A DNA stretch of 64,000 nt from JAJPJE01 sp963848375 (GCA_963848375.1 CAWKDK010000014.1:62001-126000), one strand, 5' to 3'. Shown: positions 1 to 8,836, numbered from the stretch's first letter. Notes: generated by a model from the sequence alone, not told the origin. Made by a program: numbers and translations.

Positions 1-1724
1 AGCGGCCCAGTGGTTAACTGAAATGGTGTTGGCTTGCCGTGCGTCAAGGGGCCCGCGATCTCTCTGGAAGCCCATATATCACCCCCGCCGACCTTGAAAA
101 CGTAATAGCGACCGTCATGACTCCATCTGCCGCAGCAGGCTTGACTCTCACCCCATTCTGGAAACAGTCGGTGCAGACCGCTTCCGTTCCGTTTAACCTC
201 CCACAATGACGAAGCGTTAGCGCTAACATCCCGGACGGTGAAACGTATTCGGTCTCCATCCACGGAAAAAGCAGGGGATTGCGTCTGGCCCGCAACGGTT
301 ACGAGCTTGCGGCTGTCACTGCCATCATGACGCGCGAGGTAAACATCCGAACCGCGCACATACACCAGCCATTGCCCGTCTCGCGACCATGCGCCGTTTT
401 TCCCGGTGATGTTGCCGAGTTGACGTGGCGTTCCCGTCGGCAGAGGCACCGACCAGAACCAGCCTGCCAGATCGGTGCCCATGTGGCTGATTGCGAGGAT
501 CTCCGAACCATCACTCGAGATATCGACCGCGTACAAGGCCAGCGGACCGGTGTTCAGGATCGCGGTTTCACCGGCGCCGACCGCGGCCTCTGCGATAACC
601 AGATATTCACCCTTCACTGCAGAGAAATAGAGCCGGGTCCCGTCAGTGACAATGTTTTGCTTAAATGCCAAGCCATCGTGGGTGACCTGCGTAACGCCGG
701 TTACTGTGGGCAGCCGTGTGGGCGATTCGAGCAGAACCACCCCGGCGACGACCAGCGCAAACAGAAGCGCCCCGCCTAGCGCCGACCGGAGCCAGCGGCG
801 GTGCGTTGTCGATCTGGGCAGTTCTTCAGCTACCGCGCTGGTGCGGGAATCGGTGTCACGCTTCAGTCGCTTCAGATCAGCTCGGATCTCAGACGCGCTT
901 TGATATCGGAGTTCACGGTCCTTCTCCAGTGCTTTGCAAATAATCTTTTCCAGCTCGACAGGGACATTGTTGTTCAGGCGCACTGGCGCTACCGGTGCCT
1001 TGTGAAGAATTGCGTCAAACACCGAGGCGGAAGTTTCTCCTGTGAACGGACGAGTACCCGTGGCCATTTCGTACAGAACAATGCCGAACGAAAACAGGTC
1101 GCTGCGGTTATCGAGTTCACGTCCCAGCGCCTGTTCGGGCGACATGTAGCAGACGGTGCCGACCGTGGAACCAGAACTGGTGATCTGATCGAGGGTGATG
1201 GTTGCGCCCGGCACCTGGCTCGGAACGGCAGCTCGAAACACTTTCGCCAAGCCGAAGTCGAGTACTTTTGCCTGGCTGCGGCGCGTGACGAAGATATTTC
1301 CCGGCTTGATGTCGCGATGAAGCACGCCATGGCTGTGGGCCGCATCAAGGGCATCGGCGATTTGCGTGGCAAGATCGAGCAGAATGTCCATCGGCAGCGG
1401 GCCACGATCGATCAACGAACGTAGCGGTTGGCCGTCCAGGTACTCCATGGCGATGAAGGTTTGTCCTTCATGCTCGCCGATCTCGTGAATCGTGCAGATG
1501 TTCGGATGTTCGAGAGCGGAAGACGATCGTGCTTCCAGGCGAAAACGCTCGATCGCGTGCGGATCGCGAGCCAATTCCGGAGAGAGCAGTTTCAGCGCAA
1601 CAAATCGCCCCAGGGACAGGTCTTCGCCTTTAAAGACGACGCCCATGCCTCCCGAACCAATCTGTTCCACCAGGCGGTAACGCCCCAGCAGCGCGCCCGT
1701 AGCGAGGGTCGGACGGCTCGCCAT
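1..1724 (-). CDS. PknB-type serine/threonine protein kinase with C-terminal beta-propeller (partial, C-terminus outside window)
   Basis: The frame stays open from an ATG at 1724 down to the window edge, so the 3' end is missing. Residues about 15-270 form a Hanks-type kinase: glycine loop GSGGMG (23-28), VALK with Lys45, HRDIKPGN with catalytic Asp138, and DFG with Asp156. A single hydrophobic segment follows the basic stretch THRRWLR near residues 315-335. Beyond it the protein has repeated SPDG/FSVDG-like strands typical of a TolB/WD40-like propeller. The topology suggests a cytoplasmic kinase with an extracytoplasmic sensor propeller, a common acidobacterial architecture. The substrate is unknown. 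It is transcribed divergently from recA. Confidence 0.9.
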   Translation of the reverse strand, partial: MASRPTLATGALLGRYRLVEQIGSGGMGVVFKGEDLSLGRFVALKLLSPELARDPHAIERFRLEARSSSALEHPNICTIHEIGEHEGQTFIAMEYLDGQPLRSLIDRGPLPMDILLDLATQIADALDAAHSHGVLHRDIKPGNIFVTRRSQAKVLDFGLAKVFRAAVPSQVPGATITLDQITSSGSTVGTVCYMSPEQALGRELDNRSDLFSFGIVLYEMATGTRPFTGETSASVFDAILHKAPVAPVRLNNNVPVELEKIICKALEKDRELRYQSASEIRADLKRLKRDTDSRTSAVAEELPRSTTHRRWLRSALGGALLFALVVAGVVLLESPTRLPTVTGVTQVTHDGLAFKQNIVTDGTRLYFSAVKGEYLVIAEAAVGAGETAILNTGPLALYAVDISSDGSEILAISHMGTDLAGWFWSVPLPTGTPRQLGNITGKNGAWSRDGQWLVYVRGSDVYLARHDGSDSRKLVTVAGQTQSPAFSVDGDRIRFTVRDVSANASSLWEVKRNGSGLHRLFPEWGESQACCGRWSHDGRYYVFKVGGGDIWASREIAGPLTHGKPTPFQLTTGP

Positions 1725-2003
1725 ACACTACTCCGTTCCCCTCACCCGCTGATCGAATGTTAGGTCTGTGCCAAGCCCGGGTCAAACGAGATGTGGCGCG
1801 GAAAGCGCAGAATCCCAAATTAAAACAGAGGCTCACGTCGGTTGCGGACAAGCCGCTGGCGTCGTAGTTGAGCGATAAGTTCCAGTGCAGTCGGACTCAC
1901 GTCCGCGGGGCTCTTCCGCCTGACTCCGATGGGCTTCCGCGTGCAATGTGTCCCAGTTTCGCACAGCTTTCGTTTTTTATTCGCCCATTCGATTCGATCA
2001 GTT

Positions 2004-2009
2004 TATAAT
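2004..2009 (+). promoter_or_regulatory. candidate -10 element for recA in the 1725-2095 intergenic region
   Basis: TATAAT lies 87 bases before the recA start in the 371-base gap between the divergent kinase and recA. No good -35 box is visible at the usual 16-18 base spacing (the bases there are TCGCCC), and I see no obvious LexA-type SOS operator. The rest of the gap shows no convincing gene. Confidence 0.4.
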
Positions 2010-2095
2010 CCGCCTCGATTACAATTGCGGGAAGTACCGCACTTTTCGCATCGCGTTGCCGGATCCAGGGCGGCGCAGTTCTCAGGAGAGCATTC

Positions 2096-3175
2096 ATGGC
2101 CGATATCGCAGTAGAACGCGGACGGGCGATCGATCTCGCTGTCTCGCAAATTGAAAAGCAGTTTGGCAAAGGCTCCATCATGCGACTGGGCACGAAGGAC
2201 GCGATTGTGCCGATCTCGGTCATCCCTACGGGCGCGATTTCCTTCGACGCCGCGCTCGGCGTGGGCGGCTTTCCTCGCGGACGAGTGGTTGAGATCTTCG
2301 GGCCTGAATCTTCCGGCAAAACCACCATTGCCCTTCAGGTAGTTGCGGAAGCGCAGAAAGCTGGCGGCATGGCTGCTTTCGTCGACGCTGAGCATGCGCT
2401 CGATCCGGCCTACGCCAAGAAATTGGGCGTTGATGTCGATAACCTGCTGGTCTCGCAGCCTGACTACGGCGAGCAGGCACTGGAAATCACCGAGGCGCTG
2501 GTCCGCTCGGGCGCCATCGACGTGCTCGTGGTCGACTCGGTTGCAGCGCTTGTTCCCAAGGCCGAACTCGATGGCGAGATGGGCGACAGCCACGTTGGCC
2601 TGCAGGCCCGTTTGATGTCGCAGGCGCTGCGCAAACTCACCGGCACGGTCGCGAAGTCGCGTACCTGCCTCATCTTCATCAACCAGATTCGCGAGAAGAT
2701 CGGCGTCATGTTCGGCAATCCCGAAACCACAACCGGCGGACGCGCGCTGAAATTCTATTCCACCGTGCGCATCGACATTCGCCGCATTGCTGCCATCAAG
2801 GAAGGCGACGTGATGGTGGGCTCGCGCACCAGGGTGAAGGTCGTAAAGAACAAAGTGGCCGCGCCTTTCCGCGAGGCTGAATTCGACATCATGTACGGCG
2901 AAGGCATCTCCCGCGAAGGGGATATGCTCGACTTGGCTGCGAATAACGAGATCGTGGAGAAGTCCGGCTCCTGGTTCAGTTACAAGGGCGAGCGCATCGG
3001 ACAAGGCCGCGAAAACTCCAAGAACTTCCTGAAGGAAAATAAGGACATCGCTGCCAAGATCGAAACTGAAGTCCGCATGAAGCTGGGCCTTCTCAAAGAG
3101 AAGCAGGAACCGGCTCCGGCTCCGGCAACAGCGCCCGAAGTAGAACGGGCGAAGAGCGTAGCGGGAAAGAAATAG
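2096..3175 (+). CDS. recA: recombinase A
   Basis: RecA is the ATP-dependent DNA strand-exchange protein and SOS coprotease. The 359-residue product has the usual length. Walker A GPESSGKTT is at 69-77, the Walker B region LVVDSV near 140-150, and the DNA-binding loop regions follow (MGDSHVGLQARLMSQ and FINQIREKIGVMFGNPETTTGG, each recognisable in part). The C-terminus is rich in Ala/Pro and Lys. The ATG at 2096 is preceded by CAGGAGAG at good spacing. No recX follows; coaD is next after a 237-base gap that holds two palindromic repeats. Confidence 0.98.
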   Translation: MADIAVERGRAIDLAVSQIEKQFGKGSIMRLGTKDAIVPISVIPTGAISFDAALGVGGFPRGRVVEIFGPESSGKTTIALQVVAEAQKAGGMAAFVDAEHALDPAYAKKLGVDVDNLLVSQPDYGEQALEITEALVRSGAIDVLVVDSVAALVPKAELDGEMGDSHVGLQARLMSQALRKLTGTVAKSRTCLIFINQIREKIGVMFGNPETTTGGRALKFYSTVRIDIRRIAAIKEGDVMVGSRTRVKVVKNKVAAPFREAEFDIMYGEGISREGDMLDLAANNEIVEKSGSWFSYKGERIGQGRENSKNFLKENKDIAAKIETEVRMKLGLLKEKQEPAPAPATAPEVERAKSVAGKK

Positions 3176-3183
3176 CTTGTGTG

Positions 3184-3205
3184 GCGCGGACATTCCTGTC
3201 CGCGC
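3184..3205. repeat. dispersed palindrome, family A
   Basis: A 9-base perfect inverted repeat GCGCGGACA / TGTCCGCGC around a TTCC loop, 9 bases after the recA stop. The flanking GTGTGGCGCGGACATTCCTG is found again at 10186-10211 after the M48 peptidase gene. There is no T-run, so it is a weak terminator candidate; recurrence argues for a REP-like element. Confidence 0.7.
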
Positions 3206-3229
3206 TGTTAGCTAACCACAACTTACGTG

Positions 3230-3251
3230 GGGCAGCCGACCTCGGCTGCCC
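3230..3251. repeat. dispersed palindrome, family B
   Basis: A 10-base perfect inverted repeat GGGCAGCCGA / TCGGCTGCCC with a 2-base loop, just after the family A element. The same arms occur at 48781-48803. It may help end recA transcripts. Confidence 0.7.
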
Positions 3252-3412
3252 TCCCCCATCGCCAAACCCAATCCTTCCCAGCAAAATTTGCGCACTGCAC
3301 TATTCTTGCCCAGTCCGCTACGCGGCCATTAAAATCCAAATAGACGTGTGCCTCGGCGAAGCAGCGGTTGCAATAGATCCGTTCCAAGTGTGTCAGGGAG
3401 CAAGCAAGCTCA

Positions 3413-3955
3413 TTGAAGCAAGTCATCGCGATCTATCCCGGATCGTTTGATCCGGTCACGAACGGCCATCTCGACCTCATTCAGAGGGGCAGTCTTATTT
3501 TTGACGAGCTTGTGGTCGCGATCCTGCGCAATCCGGAAAAGAATCCGCTGTTTTCCGTGCAGGAGCGGATCGAGATGCTGCAGGGGCTCACGTCGCCCTG
3601 GAACAACGTTCGCATCGACACTTTCGAGGGCCTGCTGGTCGACTATGCGCGCTCCGTGAACGCCCGGGCGCTGTTGCGCGGCATTCGCGCCATCAGCGAC
3701 TACGAGTACGAGCTGCAGATGGCCTTGATGAACCGCAAGCTCTACCCGGAGCTGGAAACGGTGTTCATGATGCCGGCCGTCAGCTACTCGTTTGTGAGTT
3801 CGCGGCTGGTGAAGGAAATCGCGCAGCTCGGCGGCTCGGTCACCGGGTCTTGTGCCGAAGGTTGTGGAAGAACGGCTTCTGAAAAAATTGGACGCAAAGT
3901 AGATAACGGAGAAGAGAATGGCAGCAACCAGTACCCCCGCACTTACCCTGACTGA
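3413..3955 (+). CDS. coaD: phosphopantetheine adenylyltransferase, frameshifted near C-terminus
   Basis: CoaD transfers AMP to 4'-phosphopantetheine, the penultimate step of CoA synthesis. The N-terminus has the nucleotidyltransferase motif YPGSFDPVTNGHLD (8-21), and the RGIRAISDYEYE and SYSFVSSRLVKEIA motifs follow. After GGSVTG the frame as written becomes unrelated. Removing one base from the GGG near 3845-3847 restores the family tail LVPKVVEERLLKKLDAK with a stop at 3900-3902. As written the frame runs to 3955 and overlaps the next gene by 38 bases; the restored stop leaves a normal 15-base gap. Either a base error or a mild C-terminal change; the catalytic core is intact. The start TTG/ATG region follows a GGAGCAAGCAAGCTC leader. 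Confidence 0.93.
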   Translation: MKQVIAIYPGSFDPVTNGHLDLIQRGSLIFDELVVAILRNPEKNPLFSVQERIEMLQGLTSPWNNVRIDTFEGLLVDYARSVNARALLRGIRAISDYEYELQMALMNRKLYPELETVFMMPAVSYSFVSSRLVKEIAQLGGSVTGSCAEGCGRTASEKIGRKVDNGEENGSNQYPRTYPD

Positions 3956-5153
3956 ACGAATCAACCGCATCGAGGTATCCGCAACCATGGCCGTGGTGGC
4001 CGAAGCGGACAAGCTGCGCCAGGGCGGCGCCGACCTCGTCGACTTTGGCGCCGGCGAGCCGCATTTCCAGACGCCGCGCCACATTAAAGATGCGGCCATT
4101 GCTGCTATCGAGGGGAATTTCTCCAAGTACACACCGGTCGGCGGGACCGCCGAGTTGCGCGACGCCATCATCAAGCGCCATGCCGCAGATTTCGGAACCA
4201 GCTACAAGCGCGAGGAAGTGATCGCCTCCACTGGCGGCAAGCACGCCATCTTCAACGCGATCTCGGTGCTGGTCGATCATGGCGATGAAGTGATTCTGCC
4301 CGTGCCCTACTGGGTTTCGTTCAAAGACATCGTGCGCTATGCAGGCGGCACACCGGTGTTCGTCGAGACCGACGAGAGCCAGAACTTCAAGCTGACGGCG
4401 CAGATGGTCGAGCGCGCGATCACGCCCCGCACCAGGCTCATCGTTCTGAATTCGCCCAATAATCCTTCGGGCGCTGTGATGAGCCGTGAGGACGTCACCA
4501 GCATCATCCGCCTGGCGCACGAGCGCGGCATCTACGTCATGTCGGACGAGTGCTACGTCTATCTCGACTACACCGGACATCGCTTCTCTGCGGGCGAAGT
4601 GCAGGACGCGAAGGAGCACCTGGTCATCGTTGGATCGCTCTCCAAGACATACGCCATGACCGGCTGGCGAGAAGGTTTCGCACTGGCTCCGGCACCGATC
4701 GTGTCGGCGATGCAGAAGCTGCAGAGCCAGTCGACCTCGAATCCGACCTCTATCGTGCAGAAAGCGGCGGTGGCCGCCTTGAGCGGCTCCCAGGATTGCG
4801 TCGAAGAGATGCGCCAGGACTACATCCGCCTCCGCGACCGAATTGTCGGTGGCTTGCGCGAGATTCCGGGGATCACTTGCACCCTGCCGCAGGGTGCGTT
4901 CTATGCCTATCCGAATGTGTCCGCATACATCGGTCGTGGTGGAATCAAGTCTGGTTCCGATCTTGCCAGCCGTCTGCTCCGCGAAGCGCACGTTGTTGCC
5001 GTGCCAGGCGAGGCCTTCGGAACCAAGAGCCACATCCGCTGCTCCTACGCGACGTCCCAGAAGGAAATCGATCGCGGCCTGGAGCGCATGAAGAAGTTCT
5101 TCGCATCGATCGCGATAACTCACCGGCCGAAGGATCGCGGAGGGCGCAGATAG
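3918..5153 (+). CDS. pyridoxal-phosphate aminotransferase, class I (aspartate aminotransferase-like)
   Basis: The 411-residue protein is a fold-type I aminotransferase close to bacterial subgroup Ib aspartate/prephenate aminotransferases. SLSKTYAMTGWR carries the PLP lysine (Lys243), NSPNNPSG holds Asn182, and Asp210 precedes ECY as in the cofactor-anchoring motif. The N-terminal RINRIEVSATMAV and GEPHFQTP blocks fit the same family. The exact amino-acid substrate cannot be decided from sequence alone. The ATG at 3918 follows GGAGAAGAG and lies 15 bases after the restored coaD stop, suggesting cotranscription. Confidence 0.92.
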   Translation: MAATSTPALTLTERINRIEVSATMAVVAEADKLRQGGADLVDFGAGEPHFQTPRHIKDAAIAAIEGNFSKYTPVGGTAELRDAIIKRHAADFGTSYKREEVIASTGGKHAIFNAISVLVDHGDEVILPVPYWVSFKDIVRYAGGTPVFVETDESQNFKLTAQMVERAITPRTRLIVLNSPNNPSGAVMSREDVTSIIRLAHERGIYVMSDECYVYLDYTGHRFSAGEVQDAKEHLVIVGSLSKTYAMTGWREGFALAPAPIVSAMQKLQSQSTSNPTSIVQKAAVAALSGSQDCVEEMRQDYIRLRDRIVGGLREIPGITCTLPQGAFYAYPNVSAYIGRGGIKSGSDLASRLLREAHVVAVPGEAFGTKSHIRCSYATSQKEIDRGLERMKKFFASIAITHRPKDRGGRR

Positions 5154-5187
5154 GAGTTTTGGTCCTTAGACCTTCTTATCCTCAGTT

Positions 5188-5211
5188 GTCCTCTGCGCCC
5201 TCTGCGGTGAA
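5188..5211. repeat. degenerate intergenic repeat, CTCTGCG/GCGGTGAA type
   Basis: The gap between the aminotransferase and manA contains two partial copies of a CCTCTGCG unit followed by GCGGTGAA. A related stretch (CTCCTTGCCTCCGTGGTGAA) is at 8947-8966. Non-coding, function unknown. Confidence 0.4.
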
Positions 5212-5282
5212 ACCCTTCCCTCTGTTGTCCACATCTAAGCTGCTGGCGGGACTACCGCGGCTCCATTTACTATCAACCGTTC

Positions 5283-6281
5283 ATGTCAGACTTGTATCCA
5301 TTCCTTCTCAAGCCATTCTTTAGTGAACGTATCTGGGGTACTCGCGATCTTTCTCCAATCTATTCGGAAGCGCCCGGCGAACAGCCCATTGGCGAGGCGT
5401 GGCTTACCGGAGATCAATGCCAGATCGCCAACGGCCCGCTGGCAGGCAAATCGCTTGGCGAGATTTCGACGAAGTTCGGTCGCGACGTGGTGGGCGAAAC
5501 TTCTCCTCAACCCGACCGCTTTCCTCTGCTGATCAAATTTCTCTTCCCGCATGACAAGCTCTCGGTCCAGGTCCACCCGGATGACGCACACGCGCAAACA
5601 TTGGGCCAGCCATGGGGAAAGACCGAATGCTGGTACGTGCTCGCTGCTGCTCCCGGTGCGCAGATTGGGTTGGGACTGAAACCCGGCACCACTCGTGACG
5701 ACTTACAGCGCGCCATTCGCGAAGTGCGAGCCGAGCAGTTGCTCAACTGGATCGACGTGCATTCGGGCGAAATGATCTACGTCGACGCCGGCACTGTGCA
5801 TGCCATCGGGCCCGGGTCGATCCTCGTGGAGACGCAGCAGAGCTCCGACACCACGTTTCGTCTGTATGATTACGGCCGTCCGCGCGAGCTACATGTCGAC
5901 CAGGGCCTGGCCGCGACGCGCGAACACACGCGCGCCGGCAAAGTCGTGCATAACTACGACGGCGGCAAGAACACGCTGATTGCAACGCAGCGTTTTCTGG
6001 TCGAGAAATTCGTATTGAAGACCGGTGATTGGCATCTACCGCGAACTGAAAAGTCGGCGGCGCAATGCATCGTCCCCTTGAAGGGAAGCGGTGTGCTGGA
6101 GTGTACCGGCTCGCAGCCAATCAGCATTTCTCCGGGACAAGCCGTGGTGATTCCCGCCGCCATTCATGAAGCGTTGATTCGTCCGCAATGGGACCTGGAA
6201 TTTCTGAAGTGCATGGTGCCCGAGAAGAAATTTGCGGAACCGGAAACAGAACTGGTGGCGCGAGCGCCCTCGCCCGCGTGA
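5283..6281 (+). CDS. manA: mannose-6-phosphate isomerase, class I
   Basis: Interconverts fructose-6-phosphate and mannose-6-phosphate with a bound zinc. The 332-residue cupin-type protein has VQVHPDD (Gln96, His98), GKTECWYV (Glu115) and GTVHAIGPG (His173), matching the metal ligands of type I enzymes; the later LYDYGR block is also conserved. It is shorter than the E. coli enzyme and similar to Bacillus-type ManA. It starts a run with the guanylyltransferase and phosphohexomutase genes, together supplying GDP-mannose for polysaccharides. Its last codons (VARAPSPA then stop) are encoded by a dispersed GC-rich repeat also found at 56778-56802. Confidence 0.95.
   Translation: MSDLYPFLLKPFFSERIWGTRDLSPIYSEAPGEQPIGEAWLTGDQCQIANGPLAGKSLGEISTKFGRDVVGETSPQPDRFPLLIKFLFPHDKLSVQVHPDDAHAQTLGQPWGKTECWYVLAAAPGAQIGLGLKPGTTRDDLQRAIREVRAEQLLNWIDVHSGEMIYVDAGTVHAIGPGSILVETQQSSDTTFRLYDYGRPRELHVDQGLAATREHTRAGKVVHNYDGGKNTLIATQRFLVEKFVLKTGDWHLPRTEKSAAQCIVPLKGSGVLECTGSQPISISPGQAVVIPAAIHEALIRPQWDLEFLKCMVPEKKFAEPETELVARAPSPA
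6257..6280. repeat. dispersed repeat, family C, overlapping the manA 3' end
   Basis: GGCGCGAGCGCCCTCGCCCGCGT-like sequence. The near-identical GGCGCGGGCGCCCTCGCCCG occurs in the spacer after the alcohol dehydrogenase (about 56778). Here it supplies the last manA codons, so the element appears to have inserted at or replaced the gene's end. Confidence 0.55.
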
Positions 6282-6296
6282 TCTAACGAGCGTAAT

Positions 6297-7400
6297 TTGG
6301 CCACGAAGACAAATTTTTATCCGATAGTTTTGGCTGGAGGCCGCGGAACGCGCTTCTGGCCCCTCAGCCGCCGCAAGCGCGCCAAGCAGATGCTGGCCCT
6401 CGACGGCGACAGCACCATGATCCAGCAGACGATCGCGCGCCTGCTGCCGCTCACTCCCGCTGAACGATTCTGGATCATCACTAACGGCGATCTTCGCGAC
6501 GGAATCGCGCGCCAGTTGCCGAAGATCAGCAAGAAGCAAATCATCGCCGAACCGGCAGCGCGCAACACTGCGCCAGCTATCGGGCTGGCCGCGTTAATTC
6601 TCGAACGACTCGATCCCACCGCAGTCCTCGGACTCTTTCCTTCCGATCACGTCATTGCCAAGGAAAAAGAGTTTCGCCGTGTCGTGCAACTGGCCGTAAA
6701 GCTAGCCGCCACAGGCGAGAACATGGTGGTAATGGGCATCGAGCCGCATCGCCCCGAGACCGGCTACGGCTACATCGAAGCCGGTATTCACGCTCGAGGG
6801 GAATTTTTCCACGTCCGCCGCTTCACTGAGAAGCCGAATGCGGAGAAGGCCGAAGAATTCGCGGCCGCTGGCAATTATTACTGGAATAGCGGCATGTTCA
6901 TTTGGGGCGCGCGCACGCTGGCCAATGCCGTTCGCGAGCACATGCCCGACACCGCGCCACACCTGCAAAAGATCGCCGACGCCTACGGTACCAGGGCGTT
7001 CGAAAAGACCTTCGCCAGGTTCTATCCCAAGTGCGAAAACATCTCGGTCGACTATGCCATCCTCGAGCCCCGCTCGGCCAAGGGCGAGCGCGCATCTAAC
7101 CTATTCTGTATTCCGGCGAACTACGGCTGGAACGATCTGGGCTCGTGGGCGGCGCTGTATGAGCATCGCGTGGGCCATGCTACGAACGGCAACATCATTC
7201 ACGCGAACGCAGGTTTCACGCTGAATGCCACCGGAAACTATGTGCACTCGCCGAAAAAGTTCGTCGCAGCCGTAGGTGTCGACGACTTGGTTGTGGTTGA
7301 AACCGACGATGCGCTGCTGATCACTACGCGCGAGCATTCACAGGACGTGGGCAAAATTGTGAAGTACCTCGACGAAAAAAAGCTGAACAAGCTGACCTAA
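6297..7400 (+). CDS. manC: mannose-1-phosphate guanylyltransferase
   Basis: Makes GDP-mannose from mannose-1-phosphate and GTP. The 367-residue protein has the nucleotide-sugar pyrophosphorylase signature GGRGTRFWPLSR (14-25), FPSDH, the sugar-site block FTEKPN, WNSGMFIW, and ENISVDYAILE, then GWNDLGSW. It lacks the C-terminal isomerase domain of bifunctional ManC/AlgA; that activity is encoded separately by manA 15 bases upstream. The start is taken as TTG at 6297 because the conserved NFYPIVLAGG begins within a few residues; there is no strong ribosome site. It is followed after 2 bases by the phosphohexomutase. Confidence 0.93.
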   Translation: MATKTNFYPIVLAGGRGTRFWPLSRRKRAKQMLALDGDSTMIQQTIARLLPLTPAERFWIITNGDLRDGIARQLPKISKKQIIAEPAARNTAPAIGLAALILERLDPTAVLGLFPSDHVIAKEKEFRRVVQLAVKLAATGENMVVMGIEPHRPETGYGYIEAGIHARGEFFHVRRFTEKPNAEKAEEFAAAGNYYWNSGMFIWGARTLANAVREHMPDTAPHLQKIADAYGTRAFEKTFARFYPKCENISVDYAILEPRSAKGERASNLFCIPANYGWNDLGSWAALYEHRVGHATNGNIIHANAGFTLNATGNYVHSPKKFVAAVGVDDLVVVETDDALLITTREHSQDVGKIVKYLDEKKLNKLT

Positions 7401-7402
7401 TC

Positions 7403-8836
7403 ATGCCGAAAGAGATCAAGTTTGGAACCGATGGTTGGCGTGGCATCATCGCCGACGACTACACCTTCGACAATGTTCGCCGCGTGGGCGGCGCCATCGC
7501 CGCATACGTCCTGAAGCATGAAGATGCGCGCAAAGGGCTGCTCGTCGGCTACGACACGCGTTTTGCCTCCGCGGATTTCGCTCGCGCTATCTCCGAAGTG
7601 ATTGCCGAAGCGGGCGTTCCCGTCCGCCTTTCTAACGACAACGTTCCCACGCCCGCGATTTCCTATTGCGTAAAAAAGTGGGATACCGCCGGAGGCGTCG
7701 TCATCACCTCCAGCCACAATCCGTACAGTTGGAATGGCGTGAAGTTCAAGGAGAAGTTCGGCGGATCGGCGCGGCCCGACATTATTAAGCAGATCGAAGC
7801 TGAAGTTCATGCCGGATCGATGCCGAAAGGCACGCCCGCGAAAATCGAAGAAGTTGATTTCAAGCAGGCCTACATCGAAGCCATTTCGAAGTTCGCCGAT
7901 CTCGATGCCATCGCCAAAGCTGGATTCAAGATTGGCATCGACTGCATGTACGGCGCTGGGCGCGGCATTGTTTCAGGTATTCTCAAGAGCCGCGGCGTGA
8001 AAGTCGTTGAGATTCGCAGCGAGTTGAATCCACTTTTCCCGGGAATCAATCCCGAGCCCATCGAGCCGCACGTGAAAGCCTGTCAGGAGATGGTGGTTCG
8101 CGAAGGCTGCTCCGCGGGCTTCTGTACCGACGGCGACGCGGATCGCATCGGCGCTGTTGCCGAAGACGGCAGCTTCGTCGACGCACACAAATGCTTCGCC
8201 GTCCTGCTCATGTGGCTTTTGAAATACAAGAAGTGGCCGGGCGCCGTCACCCGCGCGTTCAACACCACCGGCATGCTCGACCGCATTGCGAAGAAGTACG
8301 GACGTGAACTGATCGAGCACGGTATCGGCTTCAAGTATGTTTGCGACGTAGTCCTCTCCGGCAAAGAAGTGCTGGTTGGCGGCGAAGAGTCCGGCGGCAT
8401 CGGCATCCCACGCCATCTCCCCGAACGCGATGGCATGTTGAATTCGTTGCTGCTAACCAATGTCATGGCCGACGAGCGCAAGCCGCTCGGCCAGATCGTC
8501 GCCGACCTCCAGCGCGAATTCGGCCCTCATTACTACGGCCGTCGCGATCTGCGCATTCCCGACGAAGTGAAGTACGGCGCCATCCGCCGCGCCGCTTCGC
8601 CCGAGTTGACGAAATTCGGCCACTACAACATCGTCCGCCGAGCCGATCTCGATGGTGTGAAATTATTCCTCGATGCTCCGACCAATGGTGGTGGCGCCGA
8701 GGCCTGGATCCTGCTGCGCGCTTCTGGAACCGAGCCGCTCATGCGCCTCTACTGCGAAGCATCGTCACCCGAGCTGGTGAAAGAAATCCTCGCCAACGCT
8801 GAAGCGTTCGTCTTCGAGAAAGCGACCGCGGCCTAG
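7403..8836 (+). CDS. phosphomannomutase/phosphoglucomutase family protein
   Basis: An alpha-D-phosphohexomutase of 477 residues. The phosphoserine loop is TSSHNPYSWNG (Ser104), the magnesium loop DGDADRIG (Asp243, 245, 247), the sugar loop GGEESGG (327-333), and the phosphate-binding loop RASGTEPLMR near the C-terminus. Immediate coupling (2-base gap) to manA-manC suggests phosphomannomutase activity for GDP-mannose, but glucosamine or glucose substrates cannot be excluded from sequence. Confidence 0.92.
   Translation: MPKEIKFGTDGWRGIIADDYTFDNVRRVGGAIAAYVLKHEDARKGLLVGYDTRFASADFARAISEVIAEAGVPVRLSNDNVPTPAISYCVKKWDTAGGVVITSSHNPYSWNGVKFKEKFGGSARPDIIKQIEAEVHAGSMPKGTPAKIEEVDFKQAYIEAISKFADLDAIAKAGFKIGIDCMYGAGRGIVSGILKSRGVKVVEIRSELNPLFPGINPEPIEPHVKACQEMVVREGCSAGFCTDGDADRIGAVAEDGSFVDAHKCFAVLLMWLLKYKKWPGAVTRAFNTTGMLDRIAKKYGRELIEHGIGFKYVCDVVLSGKEVLVGGEESGGIGIPRHLPERDGMLNSLLLTNVMADERKPLGQIVADLQREFGPHYYGRRDLRIPDEVKYGAIRRAASPELTKFGHYNIVRRADLDGVKLFLDAPTNGGGAEAWILLRASGTEPLMRLYCEASSPELVKEILANAEAFVFEKATAA

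Noticed and set aside
2003..3193. Long open frame on the minus strand over recA
   Set aside because: It runs antisense across the whole recA gene and has no family motif; it is a shadow produced by recA codon bias.
3840..5123. Long minus-strand open frame over the aminotransferase
   Set aside because: Antisense to a full-length PLP aminotransferase with intact active-site lysine; no independent motif or ribosome site.
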